From: Oscillospiraceae bacterium
GTDB lineage: Bacteria > Bacillota > Clostridia > Oscillospirales > Ruminococcaceae
Direction: 5' to 3'
Length of the DNA stretch: 43,200 nucleotides
Assembly (NCBI GenBank): GCA_022508825.1
Contig: JAFLUI010000005.1
Span: 1 to 43,200, forward strand
Of the stretch, positions 25,150-32,143 are shown one piece after another. The position numbers and the translations under genes are program-made. Position 1 is the first letter of the stretch, and every line of letters starts with the position of its first letter. The notes under the pieces are model-generated. The model searched no databases and was not told where the DNA came from. It worked only from the letters and a program-made list of their open reading frames with translations.

Positions 25150-25506
25150 TTAAGGTAAACAATTGTAATAATGATTATCATAAACTCCTACCATACCACA
25201 CTTCTCTAATGCGAGCATATATTTACGACCTTTATTTTTTTGCGACCAATTCTCATTTTTAGCTAACACTTGGAATATGTAGTTACCAGTTCCATATATA
25301 ACATAATTGCCTACTTCTATATCACGTACTTTTTTTCGAATAAAGGTTATTTTATTCATCTTATCTAATTGTTTAGAATACATTATGGCAGTTATCAATA
25401 TATTCTCTCCACATCTTGGGCATTTCCAATCATCAGTATGTTCTGATGTTCCACAATTCTTACATAAATAAGTCTCACCATCAAATCCAGTATCTCCCAT
25501 AAACAT
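25150..25506 (-). CDS. 118-residue zinc-ribbon protein
   Basis: Not assigned to a named family. The N-terminus has a clear rubredoxin-like ribbon, YLCKNCGTSEHTDDWKCPRCGENI (two CxxC pairs), followed by a beta-rich domain (IEVGNYVIYGTGNYIFQVLAKNENW). The start MFMGDTG follows AAGGAGAAATGTAAA. Its A/T-rich base composition differs from the neighbouring TA genes, suggesting separate entry. A nucleic-acid-binding or regulatory role is likely but unproven. Confidence 0.65.
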   Translation of the reverse strand: MFMGDTGFDGETYLCKNCGTSEHTDDWKCPRCGENILITAIMYSKQLDKMNKITFIRKKVRDIEVGNYVIYGTGNYIFQVLAKNENWSQKNKGRKYMLALEKCGMVGVYDNHYYNCLP

Positions 25507-25552
25507 TTTACATTTCTCCTTATCTTATTAAATCTATTATGCGTATTTTAAT

Positions 25553-25786
25553 TTATTCGCTTTCTTCCTGCTTTGTTTCACCGGGAGCGGGTGTGTCTTG
25601 TTTATTGTCACGTTTCACCGTCTCAGTTATCGCTCTGTTGATAAAGCCGTTAAGCGTTTCGCCGTGCTTTTCGGCATGATCTCTTATGTCGGATAAATAC
25701 CCTTTTGGCATTCGTATAAGCGTTTTGTCATATACCTTGCTTTCATATTTGGCGACTGCTTTTTGTTGTGCTTTTGTTATAGCCAT
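25553..25786 (-). CDS. Arc-like ribbon-helix-helix DNA-binding protein
   Basis: A 77-residue protein with the pattern YDKTLIRMPKGYLSDIRDHAEKHGETLNGFINRAITETVKRD. The beta strand (KTLIRMPKG) and two helices are the ribbon-helix-helix fold used by Arc, MetJ and many antitoxins. The tail DTPAPGETKQEESE is encoded by a copy of the dispersed octamer. It is divergent from the HIRAN gene across a 177-base region with three TATCGTTAAC-type operators, so it probably represses that promoter and itself. No toxin partner is adjacent. Confidence 0.8.
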   Translation of the reverse strand: MAITKAQQKAVAKYESKVYDKTLIRMPKGYLSDIRDHAEKHGETLNGFINRAITETVKRDNKQDTPAPGETKQEESE

Positions 25787-25825
25787 ATCATCACCGTCCC
25801 TTTATATAATTATATCATATGTAAA

Positions 25826-25914
25826 TATCGTTAACAATATACAAAATACACAGTGTTAACGATATATATTTGTTAAAAATTCTACTTGATATATCGTTAA
25901 CGATAGTGTATAAT
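25826..25914 (+). promoter_or_regulatory. HIRAN-gene promoter with three operator copies
   Basis: TTGATA (25886-25891), 17 bases, TATAAT (25909-25914) is a near-consensus promoter pointing to the HIRAN gene. The spacer is a perfect 14-bp palindrome, TATCGTTAACGATA (25892-25905). Related sites lie at 25826-25839 (TATCGTTAACAATA) and 25851-25864 (CAGTGTTAACGATA). The operator inside the spacer implies direct repression, most likely by the divergent Arc-like protein. Confidence 0.8.
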
Positions 25915-25963
25915 ATAATTACAGGGTTGAGGAAAACCCAAAATCAAACAGGAGGTAAACACT

Positions 25964-26386
25964 ATGAACAACATCAGATCAAAGGTAATGACAGCAGCGA
26001 ACAGACTTGTTAAGAGCGGTATGACCCGCTCCGCAGCAATGGCTAAGGCATGGGCATTGGCAAAGGCTGACGGACTGCGTGTAAAGGTATCAGGCACATC
26101 ATTCAGACAGAAAGCCCTTAAAGCACTCGCAAAGCTCCGTCCGCAGGATGTGACCGTTCTGCTCCGCAGAGAGCCGCACAACAGACATGATAGCAATGCA
26201 GTAGCCGTATATGCCACCGTCCCAGATAGGCATATGTACTTTATCGGCTATCTGGCAAAGGCAGCAGCGTTTGTCCTTGCTCCGCTTATGGACAAGGGAA
26301 AGCCGCCGGAGGTCATGGGAGTTTCAGTTATCGGAGGCTTCAACGATTATGTGAACTACGGCGCACGTCTGGCAATCAGAGTATAA
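25964..26386 (+). CDS. HIRAN-domain protein
   Basis: A 140-residue protein. The region VKVSGTSFRQKALKALAKLRPQDVTVLLRREPHNRHDSNAVAVYATVPDRHMYFIGYLAKAAAFVLAPLMDKG is a HIRAN domain, with its L-R-EP-N-x-HDxNAVAV core. HIRAN domains recognise DNA 3' ends or stalled forks and are fused to SNF2 proteins in eukaryotes; the bacterial standalone forms sit on phages and mobile elements. A basic N-terminal helix (SKVMTAANRLVKSGMTRSAAMAKAW) precedes it. The ATG follows ACAGGAGGTAAACACT. It has its own operator-controlled promoter. Confidence 0.85.
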   Translation: MNNIRSKVMTAANRLVKSGMTRSAAMAKAWALAKADGLRVKVSGTSFRQKALKALAKLRPQDVTVLLRREPHNRHDSNAVAVYATVPDRHMYFIGYLAKAAAFVLAPLMDKGKPPEVMGVSVIGGFNDYVNYGARLAIRV

Positions 26387-26391
26387 GAGAA

Positions 26392-26431
26392 GCTCTTACA
26401 TATTCCACCGACCAAAGCGAAATGTAAGAGC
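26392..26431 (+). terminator. Inverted repeat after the HIRAN gene
   Basis: GCTCTTACAT and ATGTAAGAGC pair perfectly (10 bp) around a 20-nt loop. There is no T run, so termination is plausible but not certain. Confidence 0.5.
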
Positions 26432-26448
26432 CTGCCCACTCAGTGCCA

Positions 26449-26487
26449 CCGGAGCGGGTCAATAATATTATACCCGACCCGCTCCGG
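26449..26487. repeat. Perfect 11-bp inverted repeat made of two octamer motifs
   Basis: CCGGAGCGGGT and ACCCGCTCCGG face each other across a 17-bp A/T-rich spacer. Each arm is the extended form of the dispersed octamer. It sits 25 bases upstream of the 100-codon gene. It is either a hairpin or a two-site binding region. Confidence 0.6.
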
Positions 26488-26511
26488 AATGTCAAGTAAG
26501 GAGGAAATATA

Positions 26512-26814
26512 ATGAACGATGAGAAATCAATTAATGTACTGGAACTTGAGCAGCCTTTATCTTTAAATGAAAAAATAAATGTAATTAACAGTATAGCTTG
26601 TACAGGTGACGAGTTTATGGAAGGGTTTGCAAAGCTGGAACAGCTGCAGGCAATTATAACTTGTGTAATGAGCTATTGTGAGGATGTTCTTAACGGGGTA
26701 TCGCACCATTATATCACGGCTATGCTTAGGCTGGGAGAATCTATAATGAACGAAACAGAAAAGTATTTTAGTGATGGTATTCAAGCTATCATTGATACAA
26801 TAAAGGAAGAATAG
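26512..26814 (+). CDS. 100-residue hypothetical helical protein
   Basis: Not recognised. It starts MNDEKSINVLELEQPLSLNEKINVINSIACTGDEFMEGF and is helical throughout, with acidic ends. No membrane segment or cysteine motif is present. The ATG follows AAGTAAGGAGGAAATATA, a strong ribosome site. Located between the HIRAN gene and the putative origin region; small phage-type accessory proteins often occupy this place. Confidence 0.6.
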   Translation: MNDEKSINVLELEQPLSLNEKINVINSIACTGDEFMEGFAKLEQLQAIITCVMSYCEDVLNGVSHHYITAMLRLGESIMNETEKYFSDGIQAIIDTIKEE

Positions 26815-27372
26815 GATAAATGAAGGTATCTTTAGTGGTATGAAAAATATTCTATTTCTTTGGCAACATAACAAATTCCTCGAAAAAATGATATTTGGGC
26901 GCAAATATTTTTTATTTCCGGGAAAAATTTTCAAAAAAAGTGAAAAATGCCGTGTGTGTCAAAAATGCCTTCCCCTTATATCGGTCTCCCCATGACCTAT
27001 GATTTTTCGATGGGGGGGAGGGTAGGCACATCCGTAGTGCGATCCCTCGCGCGCGTGCGCGCGCGTTTTTTTATAGCTGCCAAAAGTGCCGGATAAAAGA
27101 TTATAAAATCCCTTGTTTACGTGGTTTGAGGCTATTTCTAAAAATAGCACTTTCGTGTGTATTTTCGGCACATTTCATAAAAGCAAAAAAACGTACAAAT
27201 CAAGCTATTAAAGGAATTGAAGGTATTTTCGGGTATTTATTCACTATCATTTTGTGTTAAAAATTCGGCAGTTGCTGCTATTTTTTATAATTTGCAAGCT
27301 CAAAGACGTACTTACAAACCCGCTCCGAAGCGTAAATTATAGATTACAAGAGCAGCCCTGACCTGTTCTTGT
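26815..27372. other. Gene-free 560 bp downstream of the replication module, candidate origin
   Basis: No gene is visible. Features: a strongly A/T-rich stretch (about 26860-26950), a C-rich/G-rich pair (CCTTCCCC near 26968, TGGGGGGGAGGGTAGG near 27010), the alternating CG hairpin at 27048-27065, several GTGCCG/CGGCAC-type words (26949, 27086, 27165), and one octamer (27318). The composition contrasts sharply with the genes. A replication origin beside DnaC- and DnaD-like genes is a reasonable but unproven reading. Confidence 0.45.
27048..27072 (+). terminator. Alternating CG hairpin with T7 tail
   Basis: Eighteen bases alternate C and G with one T, giving a 7-bp all-GC stem and a 4-nt loop, followed by seven T. 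It has perfect intrinsic-terminator geometry on the plus strand, and alternating CG can also adopt left-handed DNA. Confidence 0.6.
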
Positions 27373-28281
27373 TCAGGTGATTTTTATGCCGATTGTCGTA
27401 GTTTCGCCAAAATCACGGCAGGGGACGTTATTTTGTTCACTATACAGATTCAAGGACTGCTGCATTTTCTTGAGATAGTCTGCGCCCTGTTTTGCGCGTC
27501 TGTCCTCTCCTGTCACTGAAATAGGAACAGCCCTTCCAAGAATGCGGCTATAGATTCGACTGTATTTTGTGTCTGATGGATTTTTCATTTCCGACAAGCT
27601 TGTATTTGTGGTTAAAATCAAAGGAGTTCCGTTATTATAACATCCGTCAATAACCTGCTCAATATACTGTAAAGTGAAATCGGTCTGATATTCTGCTCCC
27701 AGATCGTCTATGATGAGCAGGTCACAGGAAACATATTCGTCTATAATAGCGTTTTTGTCATATGTTGTGCTGCTTGTAAGAGCGTTAAGTATATGCCGAA
27801 AATCAGTGACACGTACATTTACTTCCATGTCAATAAGAGCATTGGCGATACACAAGGCGACAAATGTTTTGCCTGTTCCCACATTTCCAAGAAAGATAAG
27901 TCCCATCCCATTTTTCTTGTGTTCCGTCCAGGTGTCGACATACCACCGCGCCGCCCGGATGTGCTTTTCGGTAGGATCGTCAGCTGCTTCAAATCTCCAC
28001 ATACGCTGATTATGGTGTCTAATGGCTTTTTCACGTAACGCCTCTACCCGCTGCCTTTTCTCTTCCGCATCTCTTTGTTGTTTTTGAAGAGTCTCTTTTT
28101 CCTGAACACAGCGACATACACAAGGCATGACCCGCTCCGCTCCTCCAAAAGAGACCCTTGTTTCTAACGGAGCATGACATACAGCGCAGTGCTTTAGATC
28201 GTCATCGCCTATATAAACGCTTTCGGGAGCATTTTCAGCGCATTTTGCAGAAATGGCATTAAGCGCACTTGAAATGTTCAC
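27373..28281 (-). CDS. DnaC/IstB-like AAA+ replicative helicase loader
   Basis: A 302-residue cytosolic ATPase. An N-terminal zinc ribbon (HCAVCHAPLETRVSFGGAERVMPCVCRC) is followed by a coiled coil and the AAA+ core: Walker A GNVGTGKTFVA near residue 125, Walker B LLIIDDLGAEY near 185, sensor LILTTNTSLSEM and an arginine finger in YSRIYSRILGRAVP. This is the phage-type loader that delivers the helicase to the origin. It overlaps the upstream replisome-organiser gene by four bases. It contains one octamer (28140) read as E-R-V. Last gene of the replication operon. Confidence 0.92.
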   Translation of the reverse strand: MNISSALNAISAKCAENAPESVYIGDDDLKHCAVCHAPLETRVSFGGAERVMPCVCRCVQEKETLQKQQRDAEEKRQRVEALREKAIRHHNQRMWRFEAADDPTEKHIRAARWYVDTWTEHKKNGMGLIFLGNVGTGKTFVALCIANALIDMEVNVRVTDFRHILNALTSSTTYDKNAIIDEYVSCDLLIIDDLGAEYQTDFTLQYIEQVIDGCYNNGTPLILTTNTSLSEMKNPSDTKYSRIYSRILGRAVPISVTGEDRRAKQGADYLKKMQQSLNLYSEQNNVPCRDFGETTTIGIKIT

Positions 28282-29030
28282 AGATAATCCACCCCTTCCG
28301 TGACTCCTGCTGTGTAGTCTGGAATAGCGGATTTAGTGTCTGTAGTTTCATCCTCCCAGCGTTTGCCGTTAAGCCATGTAGCCGGATAGGGAATATACTG
28401 ACCGTTATCCCTTTGCCACTGAGCAGATTTCTTGTGCTGCTCCAAAGCTATGAGGATCCTGACAGTCAATTCATCGTCCGGACTTAGCTTCTGCCAAGCT
28501 TTATAAGCGTTCTGTTTTGCTGTTTTCTTGGGATATGCTTCCCAGAACTTACAAAACCGCTGTTCCTGTTCTTTTTTGTCATTCGCCCCCCTTGAGGGGG
28601 TAGGGGGTGTATTATCCTTACCTATACTAACCTTACCTAACCTAACCTGTGTATCCATTTGTGATACCACTTGACTGTCATTTGGTATACCAATGGTATA
28701 CATACTATCATCATCGACTTGGATTTGTGCCTTTTCATCCTGATAAATTGTCGGTTTATAGCGGTCTGAGCGTATATAATTATGTATTTTCCAATGCTTT
28801 ATAACAACAATACCGCTATCAAAGGGGATAACAAACTGTTTTGCGATAAGAAGCTTCATATCATCATCTGTTGCGCTTATCATGCGCTGAATCTTTCGAG
28901 GATTGTTAATAAAACCGTCATCGTCTGCCCTCATAGACAGGTGGAAATATAATGTCTGTGCGGACAGTGGCATATCAAGAAAACTGTCGCTGTCGATAAT
29001 GGTCTTTGCAAACATACGTCTTTCAGCCAT
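28278..29030 (-). CDS. Phage-type replisome organiser protein (DnaD-like)
   Basis: A 250-residue replication protein. The N-terminal winged helix (FAKTIIDSDSFLDMPLSAQTLYFHLSMRADDDGFINNPRKIQRMI ... FVIPFDSGIVVIKHWKIHNYIRSDRYKPT) is the replisome organiser fold. The C-terminal block FCKFWEAYPKKTAKQNAYKAWQKLSPDDE ... YIPYPATWLNGKRWEDE is common in phage initiation proteins. It should bind the origin and recruit the DnaC-like loader encoded next. GGAGGCGAGCTGA precedes the ATG. Confidence 0.88.
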   Translation of the reverse strand: MAERRMFAKTIIDSDSFLDMPLSAQTLYFHLSMRADDDGFINNPRKIQRMISATDDDMKLLIAKQFVIPFDSGIVVIKHWKIHNYIRSDRYKPTIYQDEKAQIQVDDDSMYTIGIPNDSQVVSQMDTQVRLGKVSIGKDNTPPTPSRGANDKKEQEQRFCKFWEAYPKKTAKQNAYKAWQKLSPDDELTVRILIALEQHKKSAQWQRDNGQYIPYPATWLNGKRWEDETTDTKSAIPDYTAGVTEGVDYL

Positions 29031-29045
29031 TCAGCTCGCCTCCTT

Positions 29046-29684
29046 TTAAAACGGCAGCGGAACATCGCTGATAATTTCGTCAAAGTCCGATAGGTCACCC
29101 ACTCCCTGTAACGATGCCGGAGCTACCTGCTGTGGAGCAGGAGCGGGTTGTGGAGAATACGGTTGTGTAGTGCCGTCAAGCAGCTTGTCCGCAGGGATTG
29201 GAACGCCTTTTCGGATTTCCTCGACACTTCTGAAAAATGCGGGTTTTGTAGAAAATTGCAATGAGCCATCATAATCGCTTACATACTGCTCACGCCTGAA
29301 AACCACGCCCACAAGCTTATTTTTGAAGCACTCCCCGAACCTGTCGCCCCACTGGATAACAAATCCCTGATTGGATTTTTCCGCCGATGTGGTAAAGCTT
29401 TTAAAGCCTCTGTTTGTGGTATTTGCATTGTTTGGGTCGTAAACAAGCTGATTGACAACGCATTTCCACTTTTTGTCCGGATTTGTATCTGCTCTGTAAA
29501 GCCCTGCGAAACGATCTTTATGATCACCCTCTGCAATGTCAAGGCTGATTTTCAACATAGGAGCGCCGCTGCTCTTTGCAGTAGTTTCAAGCACCTGCAT
29601 TATCCGGCAGACATATCCTCCCGGAGGAAGCGGTGTCTGTCCTGTATATGCCTGAACGGTATCATAATCCTGTGGTTTATTCAT
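29046..29684 (-). CDS. DUF669 single-strand-binding-like protein with SSB-type tail
   Basis: A 212-residue protein of the DUF669 phage family: PLPPGGYVCRIMQVLETTAKSSGAPMLKISLDIAEGDHKDRF, then FKSFTTSAEKSNQGFVIQWGD and FKNKLVGVVFRREQY. A proline/glutamine-rich linker (YSPQPAPAPQQVAPASLQG) leads to an acidic tip ending DFDEIISDVPLPF. This resembles the SSB C-terminal tip (DDDIPF) that recruits replication partners, suggesting a functional SSB substitute. An octamer (29141) lies in the linker, read as QPAPAP. It overlaps the ATPase gene by four bases. Confidence 0.85.
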   Translation of the reverse strand: MNKPQDYDTVQAYTGQTPLPPGGYVCRIMQVLETTAKSSGAPMLKISLDIAEGDHKDRFAGLYRADTNPDKKWKCVVNQLVYDPNNANTTNRGFKSFTTSAEKSNQGFVIQWGDRFGECFKNKLVGVVFRREQYVSDYDGSLQFSTKPAFFRSVEEIRKGVPIPADKLLDGTTQPYSPQPAPAPQQVAPASLQGVGDLSDFDEIISDVPLPF

Positions 29685-30325
29685 GAAGCATTCTCCTTTG
29701 CAATATCATAATATTTTCTTATCGCATTATCGACCATAAGCAGATCATTGTCAATGGATAAGCTGTCGAACATACCCATAGGGGACTTGCTGACAGCTCC
29801 TTCGCTGCACTGAGTAATAAAGTAGTGGTTTCCGTTCTCAATCACACAGCGGAGAACGATGGTAAACATCCCCTCAAGGCAAATCTTTTCGTCCAGAAGC
29901 TTTCCTATGGTCTTAGGCTTGACCTCTCCGAAATCGTTGGTGTCCTCATGCATGATGATATACACGATTTTGTCCGGTGGGAGCTTGTCAATTATAAACT
30001 GCACCAAGTTCCAGTAGTTGTCCGCAAGGGTGTTGTACAGTCCGAATACCGCATTACCTCCGGCGTGTTTTGAGTGGTTACGCATAAAATAATTGGTAAT
30101 GAGATATCCTGCATCGTCAATAATCATTGACTGAGCTTTGCTTCCTTTCAGTGCAGACAGTATCTTGTTGTAATCGTCTGTCTGCATTGACGGTATTTCT
30201 CCACGAAATGGGAGAGGCTTATTTATTGCTTTGATAAGTCCGAAGCGGGGATTTCCCACGCAGTTCCGCAGGGAGGTAGTTTTTCCCGTTCCTGATTTTC
30301 CGATTATAAGTACCGGTATTCCCAC
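29681..30325 (-). CDS. Phage-type P-loop ATPase (Sak4/AAA_24-like)
   Basis: A 214-residue NTPase. Its Walker A is at the extreme N-terminus (GIPVLIIGKSGTGKTTSL) and the Walker B-like SMIIDDAGYLITNYFMRNHSKHAGG is around residue 85. RecA-like and Sak4-type recombinases of phages have this layout and often precede a DUF669 gene. I chose the GTG at 30325, with AAAAGGAG 7 bases upstream, over a longer ATG frame overlapping the previous gene. It probably supports recombination-linked replication or annealing of the element. Confidence 0.8.
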   Translation of the reverse strand: MGIPVLIIGKSGTGKTTSLRNCVGNPRFGLIKAINKPLPFRGEIPSMQTDDYNKILSALKGSKAQSMIIDDAGYLITNYFMRNHSKHAGGNAVFGLYNTLADNYWNLVQFIIDKLPPDKIVYIIMHEDTNDFGEVKPKTIGKLLDEKICLEGMFTIVLRCVIENGNHYFITQCSEGAVSKSPMGMFDSLSIDNDLLMVDNAIRKYYDIAKENAS

Positions 30326-30329
30326 ATCA

Positions 30330-30632
30330 TCACTCCTTTTCGACATCGTTTGCAAAGCTTTCCGCAGCTTTTAGGGCAGCTTTTGCGCTTGATATTCTCG
30401 ACTTCTGTAACCGGATGTATGGGAGCACATCTTCTGCCGAAACGGGGCGGAAATATCCATCTGATTTATTGCCGGAGCAAGTGGAGCAGATTACAGAGCC
30501 GTTGATCCGTGCGTGAAAAACAAGCTTTCTCGCTGTTCGTGGGTCTTTATTCAGACGTTTTGCAAGCTCTGACATTGGAATGGCATTCTCTCGACCAAAT
30601 GGGATAAAGTCCAAAACATTGTGTTTGTCCAT
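30330..30632 (-). CDS. 100-residue winged-helix phage-type protein
   Basis: MDKHNVLDFIPFGRENAIPMSELAKRLNKDPRTARKLVFHARINGSVICSTCSGNKSDGYFRPVSAEDVLPYIRLQKSR is a compact HTH/winged-helix DNA-binding fold with one CxxC, followed by a helical tail. Such proteins sit at the start of phage replication operons. AAGGCGGTGACAAT precedes the ATG. It is 4 bases upstream of the ATPase start and 12 bases after the excisionase-like gene. Confidence 0.7.
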   Translation of the reverse strand: MDKHNVLDFIPFGRENAIPMSELAKRLNKDPRTARKLVFHARINGSVICSTCSGNKSDGYFRPVSAEDVLPYIRLQKSRISSAKAALKAAESFANDVEKE

Positions 30633-30644
30633 ATTGTCACCGCC

Positions 30645-30890
30645 TTACAGCTTGACGGGTATAGGCTGAATGCAGCTGTATTCCATCCTTGAATTGTCTG
30701 ACCCTTTGTCGCTTTCGGTGTGTGTATTTAAGTATTCAGCAAGCTTGTCCACATTTACAAGGTACTTACAGCCCGCCTTGACAGCTACAATCTCGCCTCG
30801 TATAGCTTTTTGCCTTATAAAATGCTCCGAAAGCCCGAACAGCTTAGCGGTGTTTTTGATGGTTTCCATTTTTGGAATATTCATATCCAT
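30645..30890 (-). CDS. Excisionase-like HTH protein
   Basis: An 81-residue protein: KMETIKNTAKLFGLSEHFIRQKAIRGEIVAVKAGCKYLVNVDKLAEYLN. The MerR-like winged helix with GLSEHFIRQKAIRGEI is the excisionase/AlpA-type fold that controls directionality of the integrase or activates the excision and replication genes. The ATG follows ATAGGAGGATTTATTT. It is the second gene of the leftward (minus-strand) operon, after the small HTH gene. Confidence 0.78.
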   Translation of the reverse strand: MDMNIPKMETIKNTAKLFGLSEHFIRQKAIRGEIVAVKAGCKYLVNVDKLAEYLNTHTESDKGSDNSRMEYSCIQPIPVKL

Positions 30891-30907
30891 AAATAAATCC
30901 TCCTATC

Positions 30908-30936
30908 TTGTCAACCCGCTCCGGATATGATATAAT
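30908..30936 (+). promoter_or_regulatory. Sigma-A promoter of a predicted small RNA
   Basis: TTGTCA (30908-30913), 17 bases, TATAAT (30931-30936): both hexamers and the spacing are near consensus. The spacer begins with an octamer copy (30914-30921). No gene follows on the plus strand before the terminator at 31021. Confidence 0.75.
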
Positions 30937-30942
30937 AGGAGC

Positions 30943-31021
30943 AGGCAAGTAGTTTTTGCTTACTTGTTCGATGCGTCTCTCACTGGGATCCTCGCCAAAG
31001 GTCAGTGAGAGGCATTTTTTT
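30943..31021 (+). ncRNA. Predicted ~80-nt small RNA, antisense to the next gene's 3' end
   Basis: From the promoter above, transcription would start near 30943 and end at a strong terminator: CTCTCACTG/CAGTGAGAG (9 bp, extended by G-U and G-C) with a 17-nt loop and T7 at 31015-31021. A first hairpin (CAAGTA/TACTTG) precedes it. No open frame is present. The last 20 bases are antisense to the end of the small HTH gene (31002-31208) on the other strand. It could be a copy-number, immunity or antisense RNA of the element. Confidence 0.6.
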
Positions 31022-31208
31022 GTGCGGCAAGGCTGTCAATGATACCGTTCATTTCGGTCTTTTCCTTTTCAGACAGTTCCCTGCGAAAACGGCGGCTTAT
31101 TGTCATTTCGCATACACCCATATAGTCGGCTATCTGCCAGAATGTCACGCCTGACTCCTTAGCTTTTCGTCTCAGGTCTGAATTAGCGTACATACAATTT
31201 GCGTTCAT
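31002..31208 (-). CDS. Small HTH regulator, first gene of the leftward operon
   Basis: A 68-residue protein: MNANCMYANSDLRRKAKESGVTFWQIADYMGVCEMTISRRFRRELSEKEKTEMNGIIDSLAAQK. The helix-turn-helix GVTFWQIADYMGVCEMTISRRFR is a Cro/XRE-like or phage-type DNA binder. The ATG at 31208 follows GGGAGGGTATTTT. It is divergent from the CI-like repressor, so it is in the Cro position of a genetic switch. Confidence 0.75.
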   Translation of the reverse strand: MNANCMYANSDLRRKAKESGVTFWQIADYMGVCEMTISRRFRRELSEKEKTEMNGIIDSLAAQKNASH

Positions 31209-31241
31209 AAAATACCCTCCCAAAAAATTTTTTAAAAGTGC

Positions 31242-31329
31242 TTGTCAACAACATCATCATGTGTTATAATAAAATTGATGTTACTGTTGTTGTCATATTA
31301 ATAATACCACAACAACAGTAAAAATGCAA
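31242..31329. promoter_or_regulatory. Divergent promoter/operator switch
   Basis: Plus strand: TTGTCA (31242), 17 bases, TATAAT (31265-31270) toward the repressor and integrase. Minus strand: TTGCAT (31324-31329), 17 bases, TATTAT (31301-31306) toward the HTH/excisionase operon. A perfect 13-bp inverted repeat (TTACTGTTGTTGT at 31281-31293, complement at 31309-31321) covers the minus promoter. Repressor binding there would block the leftward operon, as in lysogeny switches. Confidence 0.75.
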
Positions 31330-31405
31330 TAGTTGTTTTTAATTATTTTTAAAAACAACAAATATGGTGATTATGAGAGGACACCGAAGGAGGTTTCTGC
31401 AACAA

Positions 31406-32143
31406 ATGAAAAAGCAACCGAAGAGAACTACAAGGCAGATATTTTCGCAAATGCTTATTAAACTTAGGAAAAATAAAGGTATATCACGAAAAAAACTTGC
31501 TGAGGATTTAGGGGTGTCAAGTGCATCAATAGGTTATTATGAAAATGCAGATAGAGTGCCGGATATTGAAGTATTAGTTAAAATCGCAGATTATTTTAAT
31601 GTAACTTGTGATGAACTCCTAAGAGGCGTAAAGTCTCCAGATAAAAATGTTTATAAAGATTTATGGTTATCGGATAAAGCTTTAAATACTTTACGAGACT
31701 TAAATAAAACGGAACCCATTAATGAAAAAACACAGATAAGTTATCTTTTTGAATTTTTTAATAATTGGCTTGAAAGTCGTTCTTTTATTGATTTTTTGAG
31801 TTACTATTACCGATATTCAATAGGCTTTAGCGTTAATATGGCATTTCTTGATGTTGATATTTCCGATGAAACAGAAACAGTTATTGATTTGCTACTCGGT
31901 CATGATGCGCTTCATGGCAGAGTTATCGAAACTCACGAAGATATATACACCATTTTATTAATGATAAAACTTCTCATTCATTATTCTAAAACAGATGATA
32001 ATTTACAAGAAAATCGCTATCAATATTTTACAAACTATACACAATGGTTTTGTGAAAAGATATATAATGATCTAAAATATAATATAAAATTTTCTAAACA
32101 GGAGGGTCCCGACAATGGCGAACATCAGACCCCGAAAGAATAA
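31406..32143 (+). CDS. CI-like XRE-family repressor
   Basis: A 245-residue repressor. The N-terminal HTH is IFSQMLIKLRKNKGISRKKLAEDLGVSSASIGYYENADRVPDIEVLVKIADYFNVTCDELL, the XRE/HTH_3 fold. The rest is helical and A/T-rich without a LexA-type peptidase motif, so it may respond to an antirepressor protein rather than RecA. I start at ATG 31406, with GAAGGAGG about 11 bases upstream; an in-frame ATG at 31364 would lie before the ribosome site. It overlaps the integrase start by 29 bases, so the two are coexpressed. Confidence 0.85.
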   Translation: MKKQPKRTTRQIFSQMLIKLRKNKGISRKKLAEDLGVSSASIGYYENADRVPDIEVLVKIADYFNVTCDELLRGVKSPDKNVYKDLWLSDKALNTLRDLNKTEPINEKTQISYLFEFFNNWLESRSFIDFLSYYYRYSIGFSVNMAFLDVDISDETETVIDLLLGHDALHGRVIETHEDIYTILLMIKLLIHYSKTDDNLQENRYQYFTNYTQWFCEKIYNDLKYNIKFSKQEGPDNGEHQTPKE

